This document shows positions 11,334 through 25,060 of a stretch of DNA of 64,000 nucleotides, one piece after another. The notes below the pieces were generated by a model, which saw only the letters and a list, made by a program, of their open reading frames with translations, ran no database searches and was not told where the DNA came from. The position numbers were made by a program, and so were the translations under genes. Within the stretch, counting starts at the first letter, position 1. Each line of letters opens with the position of its first letter. This DNA is from Geosiphon pyriformis (Eukaryota; Glomeromycota; Glomeromycetes; Archaeosporales; Geosiphonaceae), in assembly GCA_016748015.1 (NCBI GenBank), contig JAAOMT010000436.1:1880866-1944865 (forward strand). The letters run 5' to 3'.

Positions 11334-14300
11334 GTCAGTTGGTTTGGAAGTTTGCTACTTGTAATGTTCGGGACTTGAATAACTCTGCTAAACAGGCAGA
11401 TGTTGTTTGTTGGCACTTTGATATGGGTAATTTGGTTTCAATTTTCACAGAATCTAAACTTAGAGATAAGATTAGACCATGAATTGCTGGCAAGTTTAAT
11501 GGTGTTTGGGTGTTCACTTTTGGTTTGAATTCTGGTTGTCTTGGTTCTGGTGTGGCAATTGTCATGAACAATTCTTTGGCTAAACACGTTTGCAAGGTTT
11601 CTAAGATGCTTGGTCAGTTTCTCTCCATCAGACTCCTCTTCAAGAATAAGCTTTTGGTTTCTGTTTTGGGTCTCTATGCTGGTGCTTCTTCGAGTGTCCA
11701 ATTCTCACAGGCTGGCAACATCAATTTTTTGATTGCTAAGACAGTAAATGAATCATCTTTTGTGGTCTTGAGTGGCGACTTCAATGAAGATGGCACTCGT
11801 AAAAGTGCCAGTTTCAAAAAATGCTCTGATCTGGGTCTGGTTAATGTCTTGAGTGGAAGTGTGCTTGCTAAGATGCTGACATGAGATAACTCTCATGGTG
11901 TTGTCAAGACTATTGACTATATGTTCATCTCTTCAAGCTTGATCAATGCTGTGGTGGATCGTGATGTGACTGGTGTTGAGAACTTTTTTGATACTGATCA
12001 TAAGGCTGTTTCTGTTTCTGTGGGCTTGGGTGGCTTGCTTGACTCTTAGCTGAACTTGATGCATAAACAGGCTAATAAAGATTATTGGAAGTTTGATTTT
12101 GGAGATGCTGGCGAGAAAGGGTGGAACAATTTTAAGGATGCTATGTTGACCAATAGCATAATGTGCTCGAGTAATTTTACTGCCTCTGTGGAATCTTCAG
12201 ATTTGGATGCTATGTGAAACATTGTGCACAAAATAATGGTTCTCTCAGTGGTTGGAACATTCAAAAAAAAATGGTTTAAGGGTTATGATAAGGTTTTTAC
12301 CAAGGGTTCTTCTAGGTTTCACAAGCTTGAGTTGCTTGTGTTCAAGCTGGTTAAGACATCTCGTTTAATGTCTAGTGTAGAATTTGCATCATTGTTAAAT
12401 ATGTGGAAGAGACTCGATGTCAATGGTGCTTCGATGGTGAAGTCTTTGTTTCTGTCAGGTTCTAATTTTAACATGATTCACTTGGCTCTGGCTAAGGTGA
12501 GGAAGTCTTACCACTCTGCTAAGTTACTGAAATTCAGATGTACTGAGGAATCCCATATCAGGACAGCTATTGATAGGAAGATGGAGAGTTTTGAATCAGA
12601 CAAGAGTCGTACCATCAGGAGTGTTTTGGAGCATCCCTTTTGCAAAGTGGTACTGGATCATCTAGTTGTAAGTAACGAGTTGATTTTGGAGCCCAGCTTA
12701 GTCAAAGCTAGGGTGGATGGAATCATGGAAGGCTGGACCAGGAAGTGCAAGGTGATGTCTGATATCTCTGATAATTGGTCTCACCAATACAAGTCTTTGG
12801 AGTATGTTTTTGATGGTGTGTTTTCTGGTGTAATGTGTCCCATTGGTTTCAATGAGTTGTTTAGTGTGGTTTCTGGTCTGCCTAAAGGCAAGACTGCTGG
12901 TCTCTCTGAGATTTTGAACAAGCTCTAAAAACACTGTGACAAATCAATTTTGGATATGCTTTTGGTACTTCTAAATTCTTGTTTAATTCGTGAGTCTGTG
13001 CCTAGTGCTTGAAAGGAAGCTTGGGTTTCAATGATTCCTAAGCCATATGAGTGGGAAGAAGTTCTTACAAACACTCGACCTATTGTCTTGATTAAGACTG
13101 TCCACAAAATTCTCTCCAAGATTCTTTCAGATAGGATCTCATTGGTTTGTAGTACTTTTGATGTTCTGCGTGGGGACAATTTTTTGGTTTTGAAGGGCAT
13201 GACGACACAGTCTCCCATTTTTGCCATTGGTTCAGTTATTGAGAATGCTTTGGAGAAGAATTGTGAGCTCTGGTTAGTATTGCAGGACATGCAGAAAGCT
13301 TATGATTCTGTTGGGTGGAAACACCTTCAGGACAGTCTGGTTAGGATAAAAATGTGCAGTAGGTTTATTAGGTTTTTTGGTGGCATCCACAATGGTCACG
13401 TCAACAGGGTTATGACAGATTTTGGTTTGACAGATGGGTATGAGGTGCATGATGGCTTGGACCAGGGGGAGGTGTTTTTACTACTCCTTTGGCGCATCTT
13501 TTATGATCCTCTTTTGTGTGAAGTTAAGAGGCAGGCAGATGGGTGTGGTTACAGATTGAATTCTCATTTTATTTCCAGATGTGGTCATACTGAGTCTCGG
13601 GCTGGTGTATTTTTATTTTTCGCAGTGGGTGTCTTTGTTGATGATACTATATGGGTTGGCAGCAATCAAAGTGCTACACAGCACATTTTTACCATTGCTA
13701 GTGAATTTTTCGATATCAATGACATCTCAATTAATAATGATAAGACTGTTGTCATTCCCATCAATTGTGATAATATGGCTTCCTCTTTGTTAATCAGTGG
13801 GTCACCTATTTTTATTGCCAAGAAGGGGGAATTGCATCACTATTTGGAGATCTATTTATCAATTAAGGGTCTTTCGAAGCCTAGCTTGGCTAAAGCACAT
13901 TCTGATGTCTGGTTCTTTTCTAATTTGGTTCTAAAAAAGGCAGTGTCTGATAAGCAGTTTTCATATTTGGTTTTGGTGGTCCTCTTTCTTATCATTGGAT
14001 ATAGAACACAGTTCAGTTACGTTCTTATTAGTGCTTGTAGAAAGTGAGACACTTTAATTCATAGGGGCTTAAGATCTAAGTCTGGTTTGCCACGTGATTT
14101 CCCCAATGATGCAATTCATCATCCCTCTCTGTATGGTTTGAAGACTTTTGAACAGGTTCAGGCTGAGAGTAAATTGGCTTTGGTCATTTCTTTTGTGAAC
14201 TCTGTTGGGATTTTGAAGTGTCTATTTTCTCACCAGTCACATGATCTACAGGTCCTCTACTGGCGTCCACTACATCTTTTGCAGTGTCTGGTTTGTGTAA

Positions 14301-16018
14301 AGATCAATCCTCTTAATAATTTTCTGGCAAGTGTGGTGCATATTTTCTCTGGGTGTGATTTGTCATTGGGTGGCTCTCTAATTAGCACTTTTTATCAACA
14401 GAGTAGAACTCCTATGTTCCTTGTTTTTGGTGAATCGAATTATGTCAAGAGTGTCTCTTCACTTTGGTATTATGGGATTGCTTTTGTGGATTAGCTGCGG
14501 GACCGAAATGGAGCTGTTTTCGAATGGAAGACCTTCAAACGATAGAAGCGGTTGGACTCATGTGGTCCAGTTCCTGCTTGGTTTGAGCTGTCTATTCAGT
14601 TTCTCAATGGTGTGTCTTCTCTTCCTGTCTGTTCCACGCTTTTGGCTGATAACGCCTCTTCGGATGTTCTTCAGTCTTGTGAGTTTGGCATCATTGGTGC
14701 CAGTTTGTTCAATTCTGATATTGGTCATCTTTCTGTTTATACAGATGGATCTCTAAGTGATTTAGGGACTGTTGATATGAAAGCTAGAGCTGCTGTTTTC
14801 TTTGAGAACATTGGTATGGGTTTGGGTGTAGGGGTATCTGGTTTGATGTTTTCTACCTTGATAGAACTGAAAGCCATTGCTCTGGTGCTCGAATGTGTCC
14901 CTTTTTCTCACTCAATCGACTTGTTCTTGGACAGTCAGGCTGCTTTGGATGCTTGCAAGTTGGAGATAGAATTGGTTCACCTGGATTTTAGGAATCGGTG
15001 TTGGATCAAACGCCATCATATTGTGAATATTATTTGTCGTAAGAATTTAAAAGTTAATTGGTGTAAGGTCAAAGGACACTCAGGAGTTTTAGACAATGAA
15101 TGGGCTAATAAGTTGGCCAAAACTGCAGCTCTCTCTGGTTGGCATCTGCCTCATTCTGTCAATGAACACTATCTTAGGAGTAGTGGTGCAGCCATTTCTG
15201 GTAATTCTAAGCATTTTGTTTGGGATGTTTTTCGGTTTGTTCATCATGTGCATTGGGAAATCAGTTGTGATACTGGAGTGGTGGCAGGTAGTCTGCATAT
15301 GGATATTAATTGGTTTAGGTCATCACTGGTTTGGCATCTGGATTCTCATATGACTGCTGGCTTCACTAGCAAGTGGACAGCTGGTTTTTGGACTTACTTT
15401 ATGAAGGCATTGTACTATCAACTCCTTGTCGCAGTACATAAGCAGCTTTATAATAAGCACTACCTTAGTGTAGTGTGTTTGTTCTGTGGTGATGTTGAGG
15501 TCTCAGACCATGCTTTTTCTTGTCCATTTAATGCTGATGGTTGTGCTCAGTTGTTGAATGCTTATGCGGCAGTTTGGGGTGTGCACTCTGGTCTGGCTCA
15601 TTCTTCCTCAGGTGTCTCATGGCTGTTGTTCACTTATGTGTCTAACATTTCAGTTAGTACTGCTCTGTGCAAGAGTTTTGTTTTCAAGGATTGGTTTCGT
15701 GAGTCTGTTTCTGTCTTCAAGGATTCCAGGAAAACAAGTTAGAACATTGTGGTCTTTGTGTGTGAGTTCAGCTTGGCTTTTTGGGAAGACATTTGGTTGG
15801 TTTGCACCAAGCACCGAGCATTTATGGAAAAAAATGGGCTTATTCCATGCAATGGGTCTGCTTCTGTCCCAATTTCTGGGCTTTTTTTAAGGCTGTCATC
15901 TGGCATAACCCGGCTGCTGGGTGTTGCTGAGGCAATTGGTATTGGTTTTGGGTTCTGTAAGTCTTGTTTGTTTTTTTCAGACATAGGGGATGAGGTCTCT
16001 GTTTATATAAGTGCTTAG
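11330..16018 (+). pseudogene. LINE B ORF2: APE endonuclease, RT, RNase H, Cys/His finger; ten stops
   Basis: A single frame of 1,563 codons runs from ATG at 11330, overlapping the ORF1 stop, to TAG at 16016. It is broken only by stops at 11480, 11882, 12047, 12215, 12926, 13010, 14045, 14492, 14543 and 15740. Domains in order: AP-endonuclease-like with ATCNV, TESKL and GDFNEDG; reverse transcriptase with LQDMQKAYDSVGW, the GLDQGEV block and the catalytic FVDD at 13634-13645; RNase H with YTDGS, IELKAIAL and LDSQAALD, where the usual final Asp is Asn (EWANKLA). The finger CLFC...SDHAFSC follows near 15478. Several stops fall on positions that are Trp in the sister copies. The protein would nick the target and reverse-transcribe element RNA. 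Confidence 0.88.
13634..13645 (+). other. RT catalytic motif FVDD in LINE B
   Basis: TTT GTT GAT GAT encodes the YxDD-type catalytic box, with both aspartates kept. The same box is FVNN in LINE E, whereas LINE D keeps FVDD but has lost the following Trp codon. Confidence 0.85.
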
Positions 16019-16148
16019 TGTTGTCCTGATTGGTTCGAGTGGCTGGTTACGTGTAGATATTGCATGATTCACACCTAGTTTAGATCATTTGTATGATGTA
16101 TTGCTTTAGGCAGTGTTTGGACTTTGCTCGTTAAATGTTTTAAAAAAA

Positions 16149-16162
16149 AATATATATTTATA
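16149..16162. repeat. LINE B target-site duplication, right copy
   Basis: This is the partner of 9342-9355. It abuts the poly(A) tract, which shares its first two A's. Confidence 0.75.
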
Positions 16163-16395
16163 TGATATTTTATTATAATATTTTATTTATTTTATATAAA
16201 ATTACAATAAATTTTTTTTATAATATGACAAAAAATAATATATTTAAAACTAATTATTTATAATAAAAAAAACATATATAAAAATAGAAAAAAATTTAAA
16301 ACAATATATATATATATATATATATATTTTTATTGTTTATAATAAAATTAATACTTTTTTTAATTTCAAAAAACTGTATATATAGTTAAATTATA

Positions 16396-17197
16396 CTTTA
16401 GTCTGGCATTCCGACTTATACATGGCTGCTGGTTTCATTAGTAAAATTACTGCTAACACTTGTATGTACTTTATAAAAGCTTTAGATTATCAATTATCAA
16501 TGACTATTTAAAAATGTCTATATAACAAGTATTATCCTAGTGTGTTATATTTGTATTGTGACAATATTAAGATTTTTGATCCTGCTTTTTTTTGCATGAT
16601 TGATGATTTTGTTTGTTGTCAATTATTAGATACCTATGTGGCTGTTTGATATGCACTTTCTGGTCTTTTTCTTTCATCTTTATGCATATTATAATTATTG
16701 TCCTCCTGTGTTTTGAATACTACAATATGTACAGCTCTTTACAAGGGATTTGTTTTTAAAAATTGGTTTTGGGAGGCTGCATTTGTTTTTAAAAATTCTA
16801 AAGTTATAAGTCAGAAGGTTGTGAACTTTATATGTGATTTCTGTCTTGTTTTTAGGAAAGAGATTTGGTTGATTTGTGCTAAACATTACATTTTTATAAA
16901 AAAATAAGCTAATATCATATAATGAGTCAGTTTTGGGTTTGGTGTCTGGGCTGTTTTCAATGTTTTTTGCTGAATTGATAAGGCATTTGGTATTGGTTTT
17001 GGTTTTCATAGGTTTTGTTTATTTGTTTTGAGTATTGAAAGCCTTGTCTTTGTTTACATAAATGCTTAGTGTTGCTTTGATTGGCTTGAGTGGCTGGTCA
17101 TGTATAAAAAATACATGATTCACACCTAGTTTAGATTAATTTTTTGATGTATTGTACTAGGCAGTATTTGGGCCTCACTTGTTAAATGAATAAAAAA
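16396..17197 (+). mobile_element. LINE F: 5'-truncated 0.8-kb LINE 3' end
   Basis: The sequence starts inside the region coding for the segment before the Cys/His finger (gtctggcattccgacttatac) and continues to the end of ORF2, the shared 3' tail (about 17080-17190) and a short poly(A). The readable frame 16698-16907 matches the ORF2 C-terminus (TALYKGFVFKNWF). The 8-bp repeat AAATTATA at 16388-16395 and 17198-17205 is a likely target-site duplication. It is more eroded than LINE B. The 16163-16387 gap before it is AT-rich with no gene. Confidence 0.8.
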
Positions 17198-17205
17198 AAA
17201 TTATA

Positions 17206-17382
17206 TAAAATTTATATATTATATTAGTATTATTTTAAATATATTAAATTAATTAATTAAGTTTAAGATTATTTAATATGTTATTTTTAGAAATTAATAA
17301 TTTAAATAATTAAATTTAAATAGCTTAATTTAAAAAATTAATTATATATTAATAATATTAATTGTAATTATATTTAATATAA
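17206..17382. other. AT-rich spacer
   Basis: This short AT-rich spacer lies between LINE F and LINE C2. Its right end contains the probable C2 target-site duplicate (tttaatataa). Confidence 0.4.
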
Positions 17383-17519
17383 TTTTTTTTTATTAAGTTT
17401 AATAAATACAGCCTAACTACTATCTAAAAACATATAATCATACAAGATCTTATATTAAGTATGGTTTATGCTTTTTATATATATAACCAGCCACTTAGAT
17501 CAATTAAAATAGTACTATA

Positions 17520-20500
17520 TATTTAAATTAATTATTACAGAAAAGTTTTACAAGAAACCAAACTATGTACTGTTTAAACAAAGATATAGACCAAAACAAA
17601 TATAAACACTCAACTTGATATTAAAATTGTAAATTATTTTACAAAACTAAACAGAAGCTAAACCAACTATGGCCAAAATTATAGATTTATTACATAATAA
17701 TAAGTTATTTTTTTTATAATGCACTTTTAATTTGGCCATTAGTAGCCAAATGTCAGATTTGTAACTTTTGGCAAAATACCAGACCAAATTAATGATTAAT
17801 TATTTATTATCTGATTTATTTTTCAATAAATTTACTGTATTAATTACCTAATTTTTTATCATAAAATCTTTAACTAATAACATATATAAATAATTAAAAA
17901 ATCCAGTTTTACAAAGAAAATAAAGTATTATACAGTTAGTAATACAGACATCCAACAAATTAGTTTATTTTTTAATAGTATCTGAAATCAAATTTTTTCT
18001 AGTATTATCATTGTGTGTATATAAAAACATCTGATATGAGTTTTCTATTAGTTTATACTGAATACACAATATACTAAAATAACTCGAATTGTATAATTTT
18101 TTTCTCTTGGCTACAAACAGTTGGTAGTATAAAACTTTTATGAAATATAACTAAAGTACTACAGAAACAGAGTTTGTAAAGCCAGATTAAATTTGATTAT
18201 TAGAGTATTATACATTAAAAGTCTAATACATATTAACAAAGTTGTAAAAAAATTTGTCCACAATATCATCTATATACTTGAATTTTCAACTAACAAAACT
18301 AATGATCTTAAAAAAACTTCTAATGAAATAATGGGCATTTTTAAAGACAAATTTGTTCTTCATGACAAGAAAGTAATATAACATCCTAATAGACAATGTA
18401 GAATTAGACATAATAACAGTATTGGCAAAAAAATCTGCACACTTATTGCTAACAACTCCAAAATAACTTTTGATCTTGTTTTAATTAATTATCAGATTTT
18501 TTAATATAATAATTTGATAAATATACTCTTTTTCTATTCAATATATATTGTGAAAGTCTGGTTTAATATTTTTCATAACTAAAATACACAAATCTAATGA
18601 TGCTTGACTATTTATAAACAACACTATCAAACTGTATACAAAAACACAGTTCAAAATAAGAGCAATAGTCTGCAGTTCTACAAAAGTCAAAAAGAGTAAA
18701 TTATAAATTTTAACTCTCATACTTACATTAGTATCTGAAAAATAAGTGACAGTACTATCACAAGTGTTTATAGACTCCAAATTTTTGACTAAACTATTCA
18801 TGTAAACAATTATTTTATTAGTTCTTTTTTTATAAGATACTTTTTAACAAAACCAATATTATATAAACAACTACTAAAAATAGAACAGTATATTAAAATG
18901 TAATTGTTATTTAGACTATTATTTTTAATGAATTTGGCCAACAAACTGAACCATTCAGAAATTGAATTTCTAAGATCTAGTTTTTTTATTTGTGAAACAT
19001 ATTTTATATAAAGCATATACTGTAATAATTCAAAAACTAGTTTATAAAAACAATACCAAATCTTTTAAGCAAACTCATTACTCTTATATTTTTTCCAACT
19101 CTAAGACATTTGCAACAGTAATATTTTTTCTGGCCTAAAAGACATTAAGTATATTATTACTTAAAAACAAATCACATAATGCCAGAGTATTTGTCATGTT
19201 TGCCAAAAAGCAATTTATAGAAGTAATTAATAGCATGATTGAAAAACTAAGAGATTGCTGAAACATTTAACTAATAACTTATAGATCTATAACTCTATAT
19301 TTAAACAAATTGCTAAAAATGTTTTCTGAATTAACATAAATTACTAAATTAGCCAGTGAATTTTTAGCCTGTATCTGTTTGAATGTTTTAAGATTATATA
19401 ATTTAAAATGGGAGATGGCTTTATTGGAAAAATTTTTGGGTAAATTGGTCTTGAGTTTTAATCTTTTCTTTAGTATTTTGTTTTATTTCTTATATATACT
19501 TACTAACATATAACTAAATTACAACTTATAACCAATTATAAATTGTAGAACAGCAAACACCAATTACAGAAATTGTTTATTAGAAACAGTTTTTTTCAGC
19601 ACCAAATTTGTGAAAAATTTTATGTTAAAGTATGCTTTAATAAAATTTAGATAAAAAAAATCTTTAATAAACAAGAAAATACAAGTATTAATAAGTTTTA
19701 TCTTTTTTTATTATTGAAATATTCGACCTACTTATTATCAAATAAAGATTTTCTACTTTTCAATTAATGCAAATAGCCACTGTTTTTTCTATATTGATTA
19801 AAATATTATTGATATGAAAAAATTCACTAATTATGTTCAAAATATATTGAGTAACAGCCATATTATTTCCAATTTAGATTGTATTGTCTATAAAAGTCCC
19901 AACTGCTAAAAATAACATTTTGCTATTTCTAAAATTCTGTTTATTAGTTCATGTAAAAAACTTAGAATTCATTTTATAATCATATATATAGTAATACTTT
20001 TTAATCTTACAAAATAAAAAGTCATAGAAAATTCTTCACAGCAGTAATGAGAAAACTTTATTTTGATTTAGTCTATTATAAACAGTGTATTCTGCTGTAA
20101 GTTCAAAATTTGTTATTACTTAATTAATCTAATTATTGTGTAAATTTCTAAAAAACCTGATAAAACAAGAACATATTTTGATTTTAGCCAAACTGCTTTT
20201 TAAGTAATACTATCTAACAGAATTATATACTTTATACATATCTTGAAGAATTAACCACAGCTTTCTATCTTTTTTTAATACATTCTTAATTACAAATTCA
20301 ATAATAAATATTAAAATTTGTATAAATGTGCTTTTTAAAACTAAAAATTTTTATTATGCAAGACATCAAACTTACTACATGCTAAAAAAATTCTATTTAA
20401 AATAAGCTTTAACAAAATTTTTTGAACTATTTTAATTAAAGCTATTAACTTAGTATTAATAAAAATTTTTTTTTAGTCATATAACTTTAGTATTATAGAG

Positions 20501-23117
20501 ATCTAGACTTTTTTTTATTTTGTAAAAACTGCATCCGACTTTAAACACATTAAAAATATCTAATAGACTACTCAATATCTGTATATTATTATGTTTTCAG
20601 AATTTGTTAGGAATACCAAAAAAATCAGCAGCTTTTTTATTAGACAGATTTTCAACTATTTATAAGAACTTATCAATTTTAATATTACATATTACTTTTA
20701 AAAAAACATTATTATTAACATAATTTAGAGAAACATATTGGTTAAACCACCAGACTGACAAAACACTAAGCATTACATGTTTTTTTGTTCATTTTTTATG
20801 ATCATATTAATATTAGATTTAACTTTACAAGACTTCAAAACCAAATTGTTATTTACTACTAAGTAATTAAATACCATTTTCTAAACTAAATATTCTAAAA
20901 CACTTTTAATCATATATTTTTTGTTAGAACAAAAGTTTTTTATATGTTTTTTTGTTACTTTTTTAATAAAATTGTCTCTAACAACTCTGAATTCATAATA
21001 CTTGGATTTGTAATACTTTTTCTTAATGTTTAACAAATAACAGAGAATTTTATTTGTTTTTTTATTATTGCTAATTATGGTTTTTACTTTGGAAGCTTTT
21101 TTTTTATTTATAATAATCTAAATATTAAGGAGGCAATTAGTTTTTTTAGAACAGTTTGAACTCAAACTTTTTATAATCTTAGTTATTAATAGTTTTAGCC
21201 TAAAAAACTTATATAATTGTTTGTTTTTTAAACACTTATACTTACTAAACTAATATTTAAAAAAAATCTCATTAGCAGAACTCACTACTCCTTTCTTTAA
21301 AATTTTTCACATTATATCTAGATTACTATAGCCTCTTGTATTATTAAAACTTATCATATTCAACAAAAATTTTTCCAAAAAACACTTTTTAAACTATAAC
21401 TACTTAGTAGTATCAGTGTTTTTAATTTTGAATTTCTTTTTATTTTTGTTGGTTTGCTTGTATATGCTATTTAAGTAGATATCTAAAAAATCACTCAGTC
21501 TAATTAAAATTAAAACTACTTTGTAATTAATATTAAAAAAATCTAATATAGAGTTAACTTTATAACTAGCAACTATAGATGATAAACTCTTGCTAACAAA
21601 AATATAATTTATGATCTTTTTAACATTTTTTAAGTTGTTTCAAATATAGATTTTGACCAATAGATATCTGTTGAATAAATTGACCAAATCTAAGTCCAAA
21701 CAAAACTTGAAATTCACATTTTTCTTGGATCTATTTTTGTTGAAATCTTTACTTAAAACCACAAAAATGTTAGAATTAACTGCTTTAACAATAAAAAAAT
21801 TAATCTCTACAGCCTAACTTAACTTTGTTTTAGTAAAAATACCAGCATATAAACCCAAAATTGTAACTAAAAGCCTGTTTTTAAAAAGAAGTCATACTAA
21901 AATAATCCAACTAAAAACTTTCTCTATCTTAAAAACATATTGTTATTTATAAAATATAGAAATTATATATTAGTACATAAATTAGCCAATCAAAATAAGA
22001 TGTAATAAAAGTGAAATTCTAAAATTTCTCTTAGATTCCAAAATTATAGGATTCTCATATAAAGAATTGCAGGATTCCAGAATTTCAGAATTTCTCTTAA
22101 GGAATTACAGAATTCCAGAAATTTTAGAGTTTTTGGCTAGAAAATTAAGGAATTTAAGAAATTTTGTATAATGAAATTTATGTATATATAGCAGTAGTAT
22201 TAGAAGCAAAAAAAACAAAATCCACAGCTAGAATACACAATTTGAATTTCCAGTTAAGAAGCAGTTAGAAACAGTTTAAAATTTATATTACTTATTAATA
22301 AATTATCAATTACTACTTAAATTTATGTTATTGTTACTTAATTAAAAAATATTAATTATTTCCACTCTATTAACACTTCATGTTAATAGAATTTAATACT
22401 TAGCTATACTAGAACAATAACTCTTGATTATGGCTATTAATGGGATACTAATTCTTATTTTTTTTTCTTATTTTCTTTATTTATTTCTTTTCTTTTATTT
22501 TTTTCTTGTTTATTAATTTATTAACTGATTCAAAAAATTAAACACTGAGTAATTAATGTCAAAAATAGTTTAGTAAAAGACTCCAAAAGAAGGGTATAGA
22601 GTTTAAAAAATTTACAGATAGTTTACCAGAAGAGCATAACTGCTAGAATAAACTAGTTACTATGCTGAAAAAAGAGATTTAATGGAATTGCGATTTTAGA
22701 AGACTACTAACACCATCATTGAATCTCTGTTCATTATACAAAGAATTCAAACAAAATTTTCAGATATGAAAACCTTCAAAATTTAATAATATTATATCAA
22801 TTAAACACTAAGGTATGAGTTTGTTATTTGTTTTCATATTTCAAATAATTATTTATAATAATATTAAGCCAGAAAATTGTTTATAATAATAGTCATTCTA
22901 GTACCAAATAACTTTTTTCTAAACTGGATGTAAAAATTTAAATTCTATTAAACTTATTTATAATTCATAATCTAGTATTAGATTTTAACTTTGTTTTTAT
23001 AACAATAAAAACCATATTACCTAAACTTTTATACCAACAAATAATGTCTTTTTGCTTTGCAAAAACATTAATACTCCAAATATTACATATAGCAAACTTC
23101 CATATTAAATCAGTCAT
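17520..23117 (-). pseudogene. LINE C2 ORF2 remnant
   Basis: Recognisable islands remain. The endonuclease start is at 23117 (MTDLIWKFAICNI, then IKTKLKS). The RNase H part lies near 18538-18801 (FVELQTIALILNCV, INSQASLDLC). The junction with ORF1 preserves the ATGA overlap at 23114-23117. Between these islands nearly every third codon position and most Trp and Gln codons have mutated, giving many stops. The copy is long dead. The boundary at 17520 is approximate. Confidence 0.65.
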
Positions 23118-25060
23118 TAAAATGATAAGGGCATTAGAAAGTTTAAGCCAAAGCACAACTAATTTAATCTTGCCAAAACTGAATTAACTGAAACTTTAAA
23201 GACTATCATTTTTGTTTCTAAACTGCTTATTTTAATAGTCAGAATTTTTGATTTACTTAAATGTAAATCTAAAGTTTTTTTATTTACAACTAAAAAAAAC
23301 AAACAAATAATACAAGTAAGTTATCCAAAACCATATCTAAATTTAAATTCAAATTTGATGGTACAGACACAATAAAAAAAGAGAATTAAAAAGTAAGTGC
23401 TAAAAGTATTATATTCACAAAGCTTAATTTTTGTACAATACTAGATACTTGATTTGCCAAAAGCTCTAAAAAGTATTTTAAAAAAGCCAAATAAGTATTC
23501 AAAAAAAATTACCTAATAAAGTGAAAGGAGATTTTTCATTAAAACTTGAAGCACCAAAAAGAAGAGAGCCAGAATCAGAACCAGAAAACAAATTTTTAAA
23601 AACAAAAGCCATTGAAACTATTTAAATCTATAATTTGCCACTAAAAGCAACAGAACAAGAAATATAGATGTTTTTTTTGGCATATAACTTGGCCAGTTAA
23701 AAACAATTTTCATCTAAAACAAATTTTTTAAATATTTTTAAAGATAAAAAAATAGGAAAACCAAAAACACTGCATTTCAAAGCAAAATAACCAAAACATC
23801 TATATTTCTTACATTAAATCAAATCTATTCTATTCCAAGAAAATTTCATATTACCAAAAATTAACTTTATATAAAAGGCAAATTCTAGCTTCTTATCTGA
23901 TTTAAAACCAATTACAGCATAGTAAACTTTGTTATCAATTTCAAATAATTAATTTATGATACAAGTTTTCTTATTAACTTCTTCTAATAAAATACTAAAA
24001 TTATGAGCAGTTGTTTCTATGAAAAAAGTAAACAAAAAAGTCTTAAATTAATTTTTAAACATTTAAGTTTTATGATCTTTTATAGTTTTTGTCACATATA
24101 CTGAATTTTTTTTAATTAAGAATGACTATTTTAATATTAACAGATTAGTTTGACTTGATTTAGCAAATTTCATTACAGTCTTTTACCAAAGTTTAATCAA
24201 TTATAAATAAATTAACACAATTTAATTAAATTCAGATACTGCAATAATGATTATTTTTTTGGCATATCCATAAGAATTTTTTTGATTATTACAGTCTAAT
24301 TTGAACAGATTTTTGTTTTTTGAGATTGTTGTTTACTTTGATTCCTTTTTTTCCAGCTAATAACACAGTCTTATTTATATTTTTTTTGAAATAAATAATA
24401 ATCTGATAATCTTCTCAGATTTTAAGAGAGTAATAATTTTTCTAAAATCATTGATTGTTGAAAAAAGTTTTTTAATTACCTAAGTTTTTGCTGTTATTAA
24501 CTTTTTTTCAATAACTGAAAAGTTAATATCTAAAACAAAAAATTTCCTAACAGATACTCTTATTTAAGTTTTCATAATCTTAAAATCTATTCACTTTTTT
24601 TCCAAAAAAATATTAAGAAAAGAAGAAAGAAGTTTTTCATTTTTATCTATTTTATAGTTAAGTATATTAATAAGAAAACCACAATCCAAGTCAGTATTAA
24701 ATCTTTTTATTTTAAGAGTTATTGCAGTTAAACTAAAAAGAAAACCACTACTAACACCTATTGAGACATTATTAATTTTATTATTATTTGATTTGTTATT
24801 TATATTTAAATATATATTATTATTAAGACCAGATTTGACCAAAAAATTTTTTTTTTATTACTAAAGTGCTTGATATTATCTATAAATACTTTTTTTTTCT
24901 GAGAAAAAATGCCATCAACAGAATCATAAAAGGCTTTTTTAAGCACTTTTTTTTGAATATATTGTTACTTAAAACAGCTTTCGAGTTTATTACAAAAAAA
25001 TTATTAATTTAAAAAATATTGAGAGTAATAATATTAGGATAACTAAAAACAAAAACTTCT
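23114..25060 (-). pseudogene. LINE C2 ORF1 remnant
   Basis: The minus-strand remains follow LINE D ORF1 in order. The knuckle region at 23772-23813 still reads C-x2-Y-x4-Y-x4-C. Further upstream the AKT/VIRKLF and CFNTGA-like neighbourhood is visible near 24400-24900. There are many stops, and the start codon cannot be placed with confidence. Confidence 0.55.

Larger units (their letters stand above)
9356..16148 (+). mobile_element. LINE B: full-length two-ORF non-LTR retrotransposon
   Basis: This 6.8-kb element starts AAAACTTCTTTCT, like LINEs C2 and E, and LINE D starts AAAACTCTTTCT. It has a ~130-nt leader, ORF1 (9491-11333), ORF2 (11330-16018), a 3' tail of ~120 nt and a short poly(A) at 16140-16150. 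The order APE endonuclease, RT, RNase H, with a zinc-knuckle ORF1, resembles the Tad1/I-type fungal LINEs; the clade is inference. A 14-bp duplication flanks it. ORF2 has no frameshift over 4.7 kb but ten nonsense codons, so it is dead though structurally complete. Confidence 0.9.
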
